DNA from: Corylus avellana
Lineage: Eukaryota > Streptophyta > Magnoliopsida > Fagales > Betulaceae
Length of the DNA stretch: 64,000 bases
Assembly (NCBI RefSeq): GCF_901000735.1
Contig: NC_081543.1
Coordinates: 9,345,921 to 9,409,920 of the forward strand
Reading direction: 5' to 3'
This document shows, piece by piece, positions 12,158 to 23,598 of the stretch. Position 1 is the stretch's first letter. Every line of letters begins with the position of its first letter. The translations under genes were made by a program, and so were the position numbers. The notes under the pieces were generated by a model. The model did no database searches and was not told where the DNA came from. It saw nothing but the letters and a program-made list of their open reading frames with translations.

Positions 12158-12819
12158 CTATTATTTTGGCCATTTGTTTGCAGCTTTAGTCCATTTTTTG
12201 TTTGGCTTTTGTGATATTGTTTAAAACCCAAACTCCCCATTTTTGTTTGACATTTGAGATTGTTTAAAACCCCGACCCATTTTAATTCATAGTTAGCTTC
12301 CACTTGGCCCATAGTTGGCCCTCTTTTGGTATTGTTATGTAAGGCGCATTTCGAATCATTGTCGCCGACCTCCTCCAATCACCATTGTCAACCGCATTCA
12401 AAGGAAAAGATCAAACTCAAGTTTCCAAAATCTTTCGCCTTGAGTTTGAAGGGAGTTGTTACAATATATTCCAAGATATGATTTAATTAAGTGATTTGAT
12501 TCTAGCATTTTCTTTTTCTTTTTTTGAACAAATTAGAATCTTTATTGATAAAACATCAATCAATTTGTAACGCCCAAAAAAATGGTCTTGACCGGTTTAA
12601 TAGGCTATGTTACTGATCATTACCCCAATTTAGCTAACTGAGGAATCGGCGCCCCTCTCTAGTTGCTGCGGATTTTAACATAACTAACATCAAATTCTCC
12701 CACAAAACATAAAGCAATTAGTAAAATTCATTTGCAATTAAACCATATAATCTTATCACCTACAAAAAAAAAAAAAAAGACCCTTGTAACCTTATCAATC
12801 CTTTGGGAGGCAGAAACAG

Positions 12820-15800
12820 TCAGTATGAGTGATATCCTTGCATGTATGAGCTCTCAACATCTGAATTCTGACTTTCCAAATCAGGATCTGCAATCCCCGC
12901 CCTTCCATCCTTCCTCAGTTTTCTCCACTTTATTTTCCGCAGCCAATGCTCAACCAACATCACACCTAGACCAATAAAAATCAAACCCAGGGAGCCGCTG
13001 CTAACGGCTAGTAGCGTCACAAACAACCAATCACTCCCCTGACTGTGTGGCACGACCACCCATGTGGCTGCAACATAAGCCGTCGCCATGAACGCCACAG
13101 ACACCCACATCACCTTGTGAGCAACCATCAACAGCCTCATCTGTGCCTTTCTGCGAAAAGGGATGATGCTGACAAGAACCACAACTATGGAGAGAGAGGT
13201 GAACAATGCAATGTTGTTGCTTATTGCAAACACCTTGAAAGCCGTTGATCTCCCTGCCGGTGACTTCCCTTTCATTTTTCCTTCCTGATCCACACCACCC
13301 GGAGGACTAATTCCGGCAGAAAAAGTAACCGTTGCAATCAAAATGGCGACTAGTGTTATGGTGTTCCTAGCATTCTGTAATGCTTCCATGTGTATCTCCT
13401 GCTTCTTATTCCGATGTCTACTGTAAACCTCACATTTATTTTCCTGGCGTCGCTGCGACGGCGTTCGAGAGTTGCTTCCCTTGCTGAATCCCGGCGAGCC
13501 TTTTTCATTCATAATATTGGAGATATTCAGTTCATCGCCGATGCAAGCCGGCCATGAAGAATTCTTAGATATGATTGGCGGTTGAATATCATTGCTTCTT
13601 CTACCACCGGCTTTAACGAACTGGGCTTCAAGATGCCTTGTCTCTGCACTGTTCTTTGTCTGGTCGAGGATGTCGAGTGCAGTGAGTCCTTTACATGTTC
13701 GAACATTAATCTCCACTTTTGTTTTGTTGACCAAGTACTCTGCTATCTGCAGCAAATTTCAAATTTTTAAAGCAAAAGCTTTGAGTTTGAATTTACTCTA
13801 TTTTAATTAAATATTTTACGTGATGGACCTCTGTTGTTTATTAGTAATGAATAATTTGAGTTTATATGTGAAGACAAGTGTTAAAATATTAATTATATAG
13901 AAATGCTATGTGCTCTCATAGACTAGTGTTCTCTTAGTCTTAGGTGAATATTATTTTCTAAAATTAAGTGTGAGAAATAATTAATAATAGCCACTACTTT
14001 TTTTTTCTTTTTAGAAAATAATATTCACCTAGGATTAAGAGGGAGACTAAAAGACCACCTAACATTTCTTTGAATTAGAGTTTGAGAAAAATGGAAATGT
14101 AAAAATATTAATTAAATAATTAAATTGGTAATTCTTATTTGTTCAAGTGATAGAGGAGAATCAACCGTTAAGTTGTCAAATACAAATTAATGGCGTTGGA
14201 ATATCTTAAGAGAGAAGATTAGGACGAGAATGGTAAAAATCGGGGCATCAGATTTGAGGATTATTTTTAGAATCATATATTTTTGCTCTATTTACAAGTA
14301 TTTTGCTTTGTGTCCAAGTTTAGGGTTATTTTTGTATTTTACCATTTTCTTTTTCTTCCAGTATTTTGCTTGGAAAGAACTCAAGACTTAGCCTATACAA
14401 AGGAGTATTTTTTTTCAAGTATGTTATTTATTTTGGGTTACTCTTCTCTAATCGTTATTTTCCCTTTTCCTAAGTTTTTTTTTTACGGTCTTCAATTCTT
14501 AATTTTTACTACTGTCATATGTTATCAGAACAGAACAATCATAGTTCTGTTTGGCGTAGTTAATCTTTTGAAATACTTAGCGACTTAACACCCAATAATA
14601 ATAAAAAATTTCTAAAAAGAAATTCGTTTTCACAACAAATGTACAGGTACAGTTGCAAACTAAACCCATTTCTAACCTGATGACGCCCACCAGAAACAGC
14701 AAGATGCAAAATCGTGTTACCATATTGATCTTGACGATGAATAAGATTTGAGCCGTTGTAGGCATTCAACAAGAACACTAGAGCCTGGTATTGCCCATAT
14801 CTCACAGCCAGATGAAAGATTGTCTCCCCTTCATTAGTAGCATAGTGGAAAGACTCAGGAGCCATCAGCACAAACTCCTCAAGGACTGAAACTTTGCCTT
14901 TCATTGATGCCATGTGCAATGGTGTGTAGCCATTGTTGTTGTATTGCAGAGCAAGGCTTGTGTCACGCCTCACAAGCATCCTGGCTATATCCCTGTGTCC
15001 ATGGATACAAGCATGGTGCAATGGCGAGTTTCCGTTCTCGTCAATCGTTTGAAGAAAGTCGGGACGCATATTTACTAATTCTCTGACAACATCTGCACCA
15101 GAAAATCCAGAATTAGAGATCGATAGAAAACTGTACAAAAGTCAGATAAGAATCCACAAAAATTTGGCAAAATAGTGACATGTGATAGGTGATATTTTAA
15201 GCCCAAAAAACATCTCTATTTAAGTAGGGACATTCGAATAGTGACATTTTGCAAATGTCCTTAAACCTAGTGACTGAAATAAAAATTAGAGACGTTTGAA
15301 TAGTAAAAATGTCGTTACAAGATGACATTTTTGCTCTCACGTCACCTTTGGGAAGGGGACGTGTGAATAGTGCACGTCACCTTCTAGAAGGTGACATTTC
15401 ACTGTTCACAAGTCCCCCTCCCAAAGGGAACGTGGCAATAGTGTGCAAGGTGACGTTTTACTATTCACACATCCCCTTCCCAAAGGGGATGTGTGAATAG
15501 TAAAACGTCCCCTTTTAGAAGGGAACATTTTACTGTTCAAACGACGCCTCCTTCTAAGAGACGTTGTTTTACTATTAAAGTGACGCTTGACAATGTCATT
15601 TTGTTAAAACGGTCTTATGCTAGGCATCACTAAAACCTGGGTTTTTTGCAGTGAATTCAGGCCGGTAATGTGTGAGAGATTCGATATGGAACCTACATGT
15701 TTAAATAAATTTTGAGTTGTGCCTTTACTTATTTGGGCAAGTGGGTCTTGTATGAGATCTCTCACATTACGTGTCCAAATTATTAACAATTCAGACAGAT

Positions 15801-17972
15801 AATTGCTGTGGATCTCAATCTACAAAAGGAAATTATTCACTAAATATTGTTCATAAATTACCTCAAGCCAAGACTTAAATATATAGTAGTGTTGTATTCT
15901 CATAAAATAAATGAGGATAACTTCTATAAGGCACCAGCTCCTTTGTGCCGCACAAATTAGAAATGGGGAGCTAGGATTATCACACCAACTCAAATAAGAT
16001 GGAAAACACCGGATTAAATCCATAAAAACCCTCATTTTTTCCCTCTACCTCCCCTCTCTCTCTCTCTCTCCAGCGGCGACGTGATCTCCCAGTCTCCCTC
16101 CCTCCCTCTCTCTCTCTCTCTCTCTTTCTCTCCCTCTCCACTCTCCAGCGACGACGTGCATCCCAACCCATAGATTGCCGGAGACGACGCCGGAGTACAG
16201 CTCAAAGTTTGCAGGAGAAGACGCAAGAGCCCAACCCCAACCCAGACCTCTCCGGTGCACCCTCTCTGTCTCTCTCTCTGACCGGAAGCAGAGGAAAAAA
16301 ATTCTCTGCTACCTAGTGCTCTCTTTTCCCTCTTTGTTGTCCAATTCTATTGCTTGTTTTACCATGCCCGCTTCAGTTTTATCATGAACGGGAATTCAGA
16401 GAAATTTGTCCAATTCTTGTAATAATCCACTTAGGTTAATAGAGAAATTTCAATAAGATGGAGGTGAGCACAATACAATCATGTCACCAGGCTAACAGAC
16501 GGGCTGTGATCCACAACTCACCAAACACATCAATTCATGCGCTTTTAAAACGAGCCAGATTATCAAAAATATTTGAGTAAAAGAACACCCGAAGATTTGC
16601 CGAATATCTGGGTTGAGGAGCATCTGAAAGTTGCTGCCGCATATTTCTTTTTGTTAACAAGAAGATCATTCATCAAGTGTACAAATGGAAACAACCTCAT
16701 TCTATCTAATCCATTGCATAGTTTATGGTAATGTTACTTTTTTTTAGCCAGTAGGCTTCTAAATTTCTAATGTAAGAAAAAACCAGACATTTAAGCAATT
16801 AATGTAAGAAAACAAGATTTTTTTTCTTCGCCGATTAGAAGGAGAACTGGAGCACCGGAGAGAGAGAGGAGCACCGGATAGAGGAACCGGCATCTCAGCT
16901 TCGCCGGAGAGAGAAACCAGCATCTCAACTGTCGCTGGAGAGAGAGAACTGGAGCACCGGAGAGAAAGAGAGAGAGATGGAACACCGGAGAGGTCTGGTC
17001 TCCGGCGTCGGGCTGGGCTCTGGCGCCTTCTCCGGCAAACTCTAGGCTGGACTCCGTTGTCTTCGACGGCAAGCTGTGGGCCGGGCTCCGGCAAGATCTC
17101 TGCTGCCGCCGGAGAGAGGAGGAGAGGGAGAGGGAAAAAATCAGGCTTTTGTGGATTTAATTGGGTGTTTTCCATCTTATTTGAGTTGGTGTAATAATCC
17201 TAGCTGTCCATTTCTAATTAGTGGGCACAAAGGAGCTGGTTTAGACCAATTTCTTATAGAAGTTATCCTCAAAATAAATAAAGATACAAATATATTTTCA
17301 TATAATAATACTATTCTTCAAACTCATTTTATATTGGCTTATGTGAAATAAATTTTAAATAGTTTTTTTTTTTTAAATGTCTAATATAAGAAGTCAATTA
17401 GCCAATATTCTTACCTTAGCCAAAAATCATATATTGGTGATATTCATTTCTTATTAATCTCATAAGTACATGCATATACATATCAAGTATGTTAGGAAAG
17501 AAAAGTGCCTACCCACATGCCCTCTGGATGCAGCCACATGAATACAAGTTCGATCGAATGCATGAGTTTCCTCTAAACCAAGCAACACTCCAGGGTGGTT
17601 TAAGAGGAGATTCACCACGTCAAAATTCCCATGGCTGCAAGCCATGAAAAGGGGACTCTTGTTTTTGGAGTTGAGCTTACCAGCAGCCCTGGGATCGGCC
17701 TCTAAAAGCACCTTCAACACCTCGGCACTCCCTTGGCGGCAAGCGTCGTATATCGGTGTCTCGAGCATCTTGTTCTCGGCTGCAGCCATGTCCGGGCACA
17801 GCTTAACGATTTCCGACGCCATGTCAACATGCCCAAGCCTTGAAGCAAGGTGTAGTGCTGTGTCCATGGAGTCGGCCGTTTTCTGTTCAAGAATTCCTTC
17901 ATTTGCTTGAAATAAACTGATCATTGTGGTGATGTCATTTGCCCTAATTGCCTCCAGAAGCCTAGCATCCAT
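12820..17972 (-). CDS. Ankyrin-repeat PGG-domain membrane protein (ACD6/ITN1-like)
   Basis: Three exons: 17972-17513, 15092-14677 and 13746-12820 (stop TGA at 12822-12820). Borders are GT-AG and phases fit: exon 1 ends in one G that joins AT to give Asp in GHVDVVREL. The product is 600 residues. About eight ankyrin repeats fill residues 1-330 ([40 protein letters not shown]). A polar linker follows, then the PGG domain from about 418 ([25 protein letters not shown]), with four membrane segments at about 420-440, 465-487, 505-525 and 530-555. The family includes ACD6 and ITN1, membrane proteins tied to defence, salicylate and salt signalling; the exact role here is unknown. Intron 1 holds a CACTA-like remnant and a MULE, intron 2 a MITE. 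No disabling change was seen. Confidence 0.9.
13899..14069. mobile_element. Foldback MITE in ankyrin intron 2
   Basis: Inverted halves of about 62 bp: AGAAATG, then TTAGTCTTAGG, then TGAATATTATTTTCTAAAA on the left, mirrored by TTTTAGAAAATAATATTCA, CCTAGGATTAAG and CATTTCT on the right. The inner 25 bp are almost perfectly paired and the outer parts more diverged. A clear target duplication was not identified. Confidence 0.65.
15154..15653. mobile_element. CACTA-like non-autonomous remnant in ankyrin intron 1
   Basis: The right end is CACTAAAACCTGGGTTTTTT-GCAGTG, whose complement starts CACTGCAAAAAACCC, a CACTA-type terminus. The left end (CCACAAAAATTTGGC, then AATAGTGAC) is a degenerate match. 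AAT flanks both sides (15151-15153, 15654-15656), fitting a 3-bp duplication. Inside are subterminal inverted motifs such as TTTTACTATTCACAC and its complement around a GGGGA-rich core (15440-15520). No coding capacity. Confidence 0.5.
15913..17270. mobile_element. Non-autonomous MULE (1358 bp) in ankyrin intron 1
   Basis: The termini are inverted: GAGGATAACTTCTATAAG at 15913 and its complement at 17253-17270. Inverted similarity continues inward for about 150 bp (CAGCTCCTTTGTG, ACACCAACTCAAATAAGATGG). The 9-bp duplication AAAATAAAT is perfect at 15904-15912 and 17271-17279. The interior has CT/GA-rich and GCCGG-rich blocks (16030-16300, 16820-17130) but no recognised gene piece. Its ends differ from those of the 5678-12158 element, so it is a separate MULE family. 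It is presumably spliced out with the intron. Confidence 0.88.
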
Positions 17973-18150
17973 TTCCTAGAGGGTCTAGGCTTCTACTATC
18001 TGCTAGAGAGAACAAGTAATATTAAAGAAGTTATGTTGGATCAACCTCTTTAGTGTCAGTTTAGTGTCTTGGAGGAATGTGTCTATTAACTTCCTATCAT
18101 CTTCAAGGAAGACATCCTTTTAGGGTCAATGAGTCAATGCGAGTTTAGAG

Positions 18151-18682
18151 TACGGGTGCGTTTGGGAGTGCGTTTTTAAAAAAATAATCTGCGATTTTAA
18201 ACCAAATCGCAATTTTAGGCTGTTTGGGATTGCGATTTTAAAAACGCAAATTTTAAAATAGCAAAAAAATCTGTGATTTTTATAAGGTGATTAAAGGGTG
18301 CTTATTTGAAAAAGTGCGAATTTAAAACAAAATCACGATTTCTATTAAAAAGATATTTTGCACAATAGTTACCTTTTTTAGAACGAGAATGAAAAAAATA
18401 CCAAGAATACCCACCTAAAATATATTAAAACCCTTCTTTTCTCTTTTTTTTTTTTTTCTTCATCCTCTCTGTCTTGTTCATCTTTATTGGTAATTTGGTC
18501 ATGAAACCGCAATTATATGCTAATGTTATCCAAACACTCATTTGATAAAAAAAACTATTTTTTAGTATGTTTTACCAAATGCCTGTGCGATTTTAAAAAG
18601 TAGCGATTTTAAAAACGTAATTTTTAAAAACGCAATTTTTAAAATCGCACTTATTGAAATAGCACTCCCAAATGGGCCCTTA
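18151..18682. mobile_element. hAT-like non-autonomous element
   Basis: The left end TACGGGTGCGTTTGGGAGTG mirrors the right end, whose complement reads TAAGGGCCCATTTGGGAGTG. Imperfect 8-bp flanks (GTTTAGAG at 18143-18150, CGTTAGAG at 18683-18690; 6 of 8 match) fit a hAT target duplication. The interior repeats GATTTTAAA and AAATCGC motifs near both ends. No open frame of note. It sits about 180 bp upstream of the ankyrin start codon, so it may lie in or near that gene's promoter. Confidence 0.75.
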
Positions 18683-18690
18683 CGTTAGAG

Positions 18691-21374
18691 CCACCTAGAA
18701 TCCTTAATGATTTTTGGTAAGGACTTGTTTGTTTGGGCCTAAAATAGTTTTTGATTTCTTTCTATTTTTGAAGGTTTGTTGTAGCGTAAAATATGGGTCA
18801 ATCTGAAAATACTTTCGATTGATTAGGAAAATGACCTACGAGGCATGAAATGATTTATGCAGACAATTGTGGCAGAGTCCTTGTGAGGCCTACCTGCCCT
18901 AACAAGTGGGTCTCAAAAGGGTCTTCTTACAATTGCTTGCCCAAAGTATAAGCAATGTAGGCAAACAATTGCATTAGATCTCAATCTCACTCCCGAATGC
19001 CTTTTATTCCCACACTCTCATCCTTCACAACTCCTCTTTAACTGATTCATTTTTTTCTTTTCTTCACAGCTTGTCAGATTATATATAATAAAATAATAAT
19101 ATTAGAAATTACATTTTTATCTCACAATACTGACATTACAGTCCTAATCTTTATATTTTTCTTGTTTTTTATATTAATAATCTAATGTTATGAATAAAAG
19201 TTAATTTACAGGTTAATTAATATGATTGACTGAAAATATAAAAAGTATTTGTGAATTTTTCGAACAACCGAAACCCCAAAAAATGTTTTTAGATGGAATT
19301 ATTTTCTTGAAAAATTATTTCAACTACAAGTATTTTTTAAATATTTTACACCAAAATAAAAGTGTATGGTTATTTTTTTTCCCCACTTTTTTATTCTTTT
19401 GTCGCACCTGGTTGCAATGACTTCGTTGTTAGAAACTAAGAAAGATTTTGTTTCTGTTTCTGGATATGGAATGATTGTCTTGTTGATCACACTTATTCCA
19501 TTCGATGTTTTCAAAATATGGAATCATGGATCGTTTACTAGACCGGACTTAAATCCATTATGCAGATGCGAATGTAATTAGCAAAAATTATCATTTGCAT
19601 ATGTGGATGCAATTCATATGGCGATTTTATAATTGCAATCGCATATCCTTTATATATATATATATATATATTAGGTATAGATTATGTTACTATGTTTTAA
19701 GTTTTTTTCTTCATAGTTCACTCGTGCAAAAATCATGTGAAATCAATATATTTTTAAAACATTAGGACTTAAAAAAAAAATTAAAACAAGTCCAAAACAT
19801 TTAAAAGCAATCAAAATTATTTGTAAAGTCGTTTAAAATAGGCTCTAATAGAGACCTAAAGAAGACACAAGAGACTAAAATGGGCCCAAAATACTCATTA
19901 TCTAATATGTGAATAACCGCAATAACTGCGCAGATGCAATTAGTAAAAACATGAAGCGAATGCGAAATGCAAATTTCTACAAATGTTATTCACATTTTAA
20001 AGATCCGGCTGCAGATATTGCAAATAATTGCATCCCTATTCATATGTACACCTCTACATCAAGGTATGTAGATGTTTAAATGATCATTTATTCTAAAAAG
20101 TCTTGAATCCAAACTCTAATTTTATTAATTTATTATATTTTAATTAAATATAGTAAGTGTTGAATATAAATTATTAAAGAGAGTTTTTTTTTGGTAACAA
20201 TTATTAAAGAGAGTTTAAATCTACTCTCGAAGGGAAGTTTGACTAGAGAAAACTTTTTTATTTTATTTTTTGGATGAATAAAACTAGAGAAAACTTAAAT
20301 TGCACGCTTTCTAAAAACACTGTTTTAGTCTTCCATGGATCTGACTTAAACCTAGAAGTCATTGTCTAATTGTCTGTTGCTTGAACTTGATTTTTGACTA
20401 GTCAACGTCAATGCTGTTTTGTTTTTTTTTTTTCTTTCTTTTTCTTTTAATTAAAAAGGTAGCAAATTGCAACTAGAGCGATTTTATTAAGACGTGATCA
20501 TAGTAGCATATGTTCGCTAGAAACTAATAATATGATAGGTCTAAATGGTGAGAACCGTATGAGCTCCCTCAAGCCTAATTGAATGGTATTAAAGTATTAC
20601 TTTAATGACTAAATTTATTTATTTCTATTTGTTTAAACTTTTAAGATAAGCAGTGATCCCTAAATGTAGGAATATACTTTAACGAGTTATGGCCTAATTC
20701 AGCCTTATTAGGATATTAGTGTAACCCAATGTGGTACTAATCAAACATAAAGATTTTCATTACGAGAGTCAAAGCCATGCTTTAGTGTTTACTTAACAAC
20801 ATAAAGATTACCTTAAAATCCATCGGAATACAACCCTTCATGGTACCAATGCCATTTCAATCTCTAGCAACTTTGTTCCAATATTGCACAACTCTTTGTG
20901 GGTGACAAAAGGAAGGAAACTTGGGATATATTTTGCTGCTTCATTTATACAAGACCTTAACCTTATGTAGAGCTGTATATTATCTCATTATTCTTCTCCT
21001 ATCTTCTCGAAGCTTATGTAGCATGGTCTTCCAAAAAAACTCATCTCTAACGTACGCCTTGCTTAAATTGATTTTCAATAACGCATTTCATATAACCAAA
21101 TCATTAACAAGTGTCACATTTTCTTCATAAATATTCCACACAAAAGTAATATCATAAATAGAGGGGAGCTTTGTTGGATAAACCTTAATTTGAATAATTT
21201 AATTCCAGTTTTTGTAAATGGTAACAAATTAATCTAATTACTAAATTAGATTAATTTAGTAATTAGTGGTTAACCGTTCTAACCGCTAACAGCTTTTGAA
21301 GGCGGTAAAAAAAATCACTAACTGTCTAAATAGTGTGATTAGTGGTTTTAATATTTGAAAAAACCCGCTAACCG

Positions 21375-21410
<36 letters not shown>

Positions 21411-21426
21411 GAAACTACGTCGTTTT

Positions 21427-21457
<31 letters not shown>

Positions 21458-21828
21458 CTATTTTTCCCTTTTAAAAAGTGGTTAAAAACTGTTTTATTAA
21501 CCGCTAACCGCCAATTATTAAATAGGGGGTTGTGGTTGCAGTTTTAGTTCTTTTCACCCCTAAAAGTATGAAAGGAAAATTGCATATATATATATATAAT
21601 GGGATTGAATAAACTTTAATGGGGTAAGTGGTAACTTTAAAAACAGCCCTAATTGTTATCAAACCCAAAACCCAAAACCCAAAAAAAAGAAATAAATAAT
21701 AATAATAATAATAAAAACCAAAACACAAACCCAATATAAACGCATACGACTTTGCCTTAAAAAGACTTTAAAGAGAAGTTTCCCATGGTGGACAATAGCA
21801 AGCGTTGAGTCCCAACTTTATTTGATTG
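18691..21828. other. AT-rich intergenic stretch
   Basis: No gene supported. It contains TA dinucleotide tracts (about 19655-19672 and 21378-21406), a poly-T run (about 21430-21457) and repeated GCAGATGC/GCAATTG-type words at 19560-20040 that look like an old unrecognised repeat. The sequence around 21235-21540 has repeated TTAACCGCTAACCG words in both orientations and may be another small foldback element. Confidence 0.5.
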
Positions 21829-21833
21829 ATCAT

Positions 21834-22715
21834 TGTTAGTTCTTGTGTTGGCTTAATTCAGTTCCAAAATGCAGTGGCTACTGTTCACGAGCTCAAACAC
21901 TGATATAGAATGCTCAGAATCCAATCTCCACCGTTCATAATGTAGATTCATGTGTTATGAACGTGCCTGCAAAATTTCAGCTCAATCGGACCACAAACGC
22001 CCATCGATCGGGGCTGTTGATCAAGACTGAACAGCATTTCCAGAATGCTGTTTCACCCATGTCCGGACATGCCTTCCCCGGGTCCGGACCTCATTTCCAG
22101 AAACTCAAATTTTGCTCCGCAAAGCCGTGTCCGGACAGCCCATTAACATGTCCGGACACCCCGTAAGTTTTAGGCCCAAAAACGTGATTTTAAGTGGTTT
22201 AAGTCTAGGGTTTTGTCGGGGGTATATCTATATCATTATAGAAGATGGAAGTACGAATTTTCACCCCCAGAGAGTTCGTCGGAGGCTGTGCTAAGAGAGA
22301 TCATATGTGGTGAGCGTTAAAGTGAATCTCTTAGAGTTTTAATTATTCCTTTGATAAATCTACGGTTGAGAAGTCTATCGGAAGGGTCCGGTAAAGGAGA
22401 ATCACGTTGAAGAAGATTGTGAGCGTGGAGATGAGTTGTAGGCTTGTCGATCTTACAAAGTCAAGGTCTTGCAAAGGGTTGTAAGTGTTCCTAGTGTCTG
22501 TAATCTCTAGATAATCTTTTGATAGTGATTTCCTGGGTTTGACTGCCCCGGAGAGGTTTTACTTTTAGAACGTTTTCTAAAAGGTTTCCTCTACGTAACC
22601 AAAATATCTGTGTCTGCCTTTTTATTGCTTTATATATTTTGGGTGATTGAATTGTTTATTGCTTCATAATATTAATTCCGCATAAATTGTGATAAACAAG
22701 TTTTTAGAGTCAACA
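21834..22715 (+). repeat. 5' LTR
   Basis: 882 bp, matched over about 730 bp by 25221-25949 with visible substitutions and short indels (for example extra CCGGACATG-type sequence near 22060 in the 5' copy). TG and CA ends are present. The differences mean the insertion is not very recent. Confidence 0.85.
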
Positions 22716-22797
22716 TAGCGTTTTTCAATTGGTATCAGAGCGGGTTCACTCTGTTTGAATTAAATTCTTGAGTGAGATCTGTTGAGTCCTGTTTGCT

Positions 22798-23598
22798 ATG
22801 AATACTTCTCAAGGGGAATATGATCTTATAAACTCCTTCAACAATTTTGGAAAATTCACTCTTTTGAGACATCAATACACAAATTGTTTGGGGGAGTTTC
22901 AAGATCTTAAATATGTGAATGAATCTATTGTTACTAAATTGTCTGAATCAGATGCTTTAATTGATTCTTTAAAATCTGAAAATTCTGTTTTAGGTTCTAA
23001 AGTTGATTTGTTAGAGAATAAATTAAAAGAGTCAGAAACTCAATTGGAAAAATTCTCTAGCAATTCCCTTAAGAATATGTTATATACTCAGAATTCTGAT
23101 TGTGATAAATCTGAGTTAAGTTTTGATTGTCATGTTGCTTTGTCTTCTAACAATGATTCTACTTCCGAGATAATATTTGTTAAATCAGAAAAAGTAGAAG
23201 ACTCTGTGGTGAAAAGAAAAACGGCAGCTGCTTCGACTCTCCATGGTAAGAAAGGTAAGAAAATGTATGTTAAACATCATGCATCTTACCCTAAGCTTAG
23301 AGTCATGCATCCTCATAGAAAATTACCTTCTAAAAGGTTTGTGCCCACTTGTCATCATTGTGGAAAGGTTGGTCATATTCGACCAAAGTGTTTTGATTTG
23401 AAATCCCATAAGCATAAAAGTGAAAATTCATATTCTAGGAAAGAAAGTGAGGGTTTGGTCATAATGATTAGAGAAGTGTTATCTAGGCTAGATAAGTTTG
23501 AGCAAAGTCATAAGTCTAGACCTAAGATTTCTCAAGTGTGGGTTAGGAAGAATGATACCATTCACCCATTGAGGGGGAGTGGTAGTGATCTCACCTAA
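22798..23598 (+). CDS. Gag-like protein with CCHC zinc knuckle
   Basis: An uninterrupted 266-codon frame starting 57 bp after the primer-binding site. The N-terminal half is coiled-coil-like (SESDALIDSLKSENSVLG and following). A zinc knuckle CHHCGKVGHIRPKC lies at about residues 187-200, followed by a basic tail. This resembles the C-terminal part of copia-type Gag in plants; the usual N-terminal capsid domain (retrotran_gag) is missing or replaced, so it is truncated relative to normal Gag. It stays open, while no pol follows. Confidence 0.75.
   Translation: MNTSQGEYDLINSFNNFGKFTLLRHQYTNCLGEFQDLKYVNESIVTKLSESDALIDSLKSENSVLGSKVDLLENKLKESETQLEKFSSNSLKNMLYTQNSDCDKSELSFDCHVALSSNNDSTSEIIFVKSEKVEDSVVKRKTAAASTLHGKKGKKMYVKHHASYPKLRVMHPHRKLPSKRFVPTCHHCGKVGHIRPKCFDLKSHKHKSENSYSRKESEGLVIMIREVLSRLDKFEQSHKSRPKISQVWVRKNDTIHPLRGSGSDLT

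Larger units (their letters stand above)
5678..12158 (+). mobile_element. Mutator-like element (MULE), FAR1/FRS-type, 6481 bp
   Basis: Terminal inverted repeats begin GAGTAATGCTATTCAGAAGC at 5678 and end with the complement at 12158; similarity continues about 90 bp inward. The 9-bp target duplication TATTATTTT is perfect at 5669-5677 and 12159-12167, as expected for Mutator. The left repeat also contains a hairpin (AAGGCTGGTTAAC and its complement, 5731-5757). The element carries a decayed transposase gene (6674-9418), a duplicated 120-bp stretch (10215-10537) and GC-rich subterminal DNA. The perfect target duplication beside a badly decayed transposase suggests it was moved in trans. Confidence 0.93.
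1..13755 (-). repeat. Left arm of a three-copy segmental duplication (inverted)
   Basis: Reverse-complemented, this stretch matches the middle arm (26050-36035) and the right arm (37150-48615) in gene content and order: ankyrin-PGG 3' exon, spacer with a GC-rich patch, tRNA-like SINE, promoter-like block, minisatellite, then an IDN2/FDM-like gene. It continues past the left edge of the window. It alone carries the 6.5-kb MULE (5678-12158) and the 150-bp MITE (4017-4166). The three-way match is read directly from aligned words across the arms; exact outer borders are inferred. Confidence 0.9.

Noticed and set aside
14283..14588. 101-codon plus-strand frame in ankyrin intron 2
   Set aside because: It is Phe/Leu-rich translation of AT-rich intron with no domain and no duplicate.
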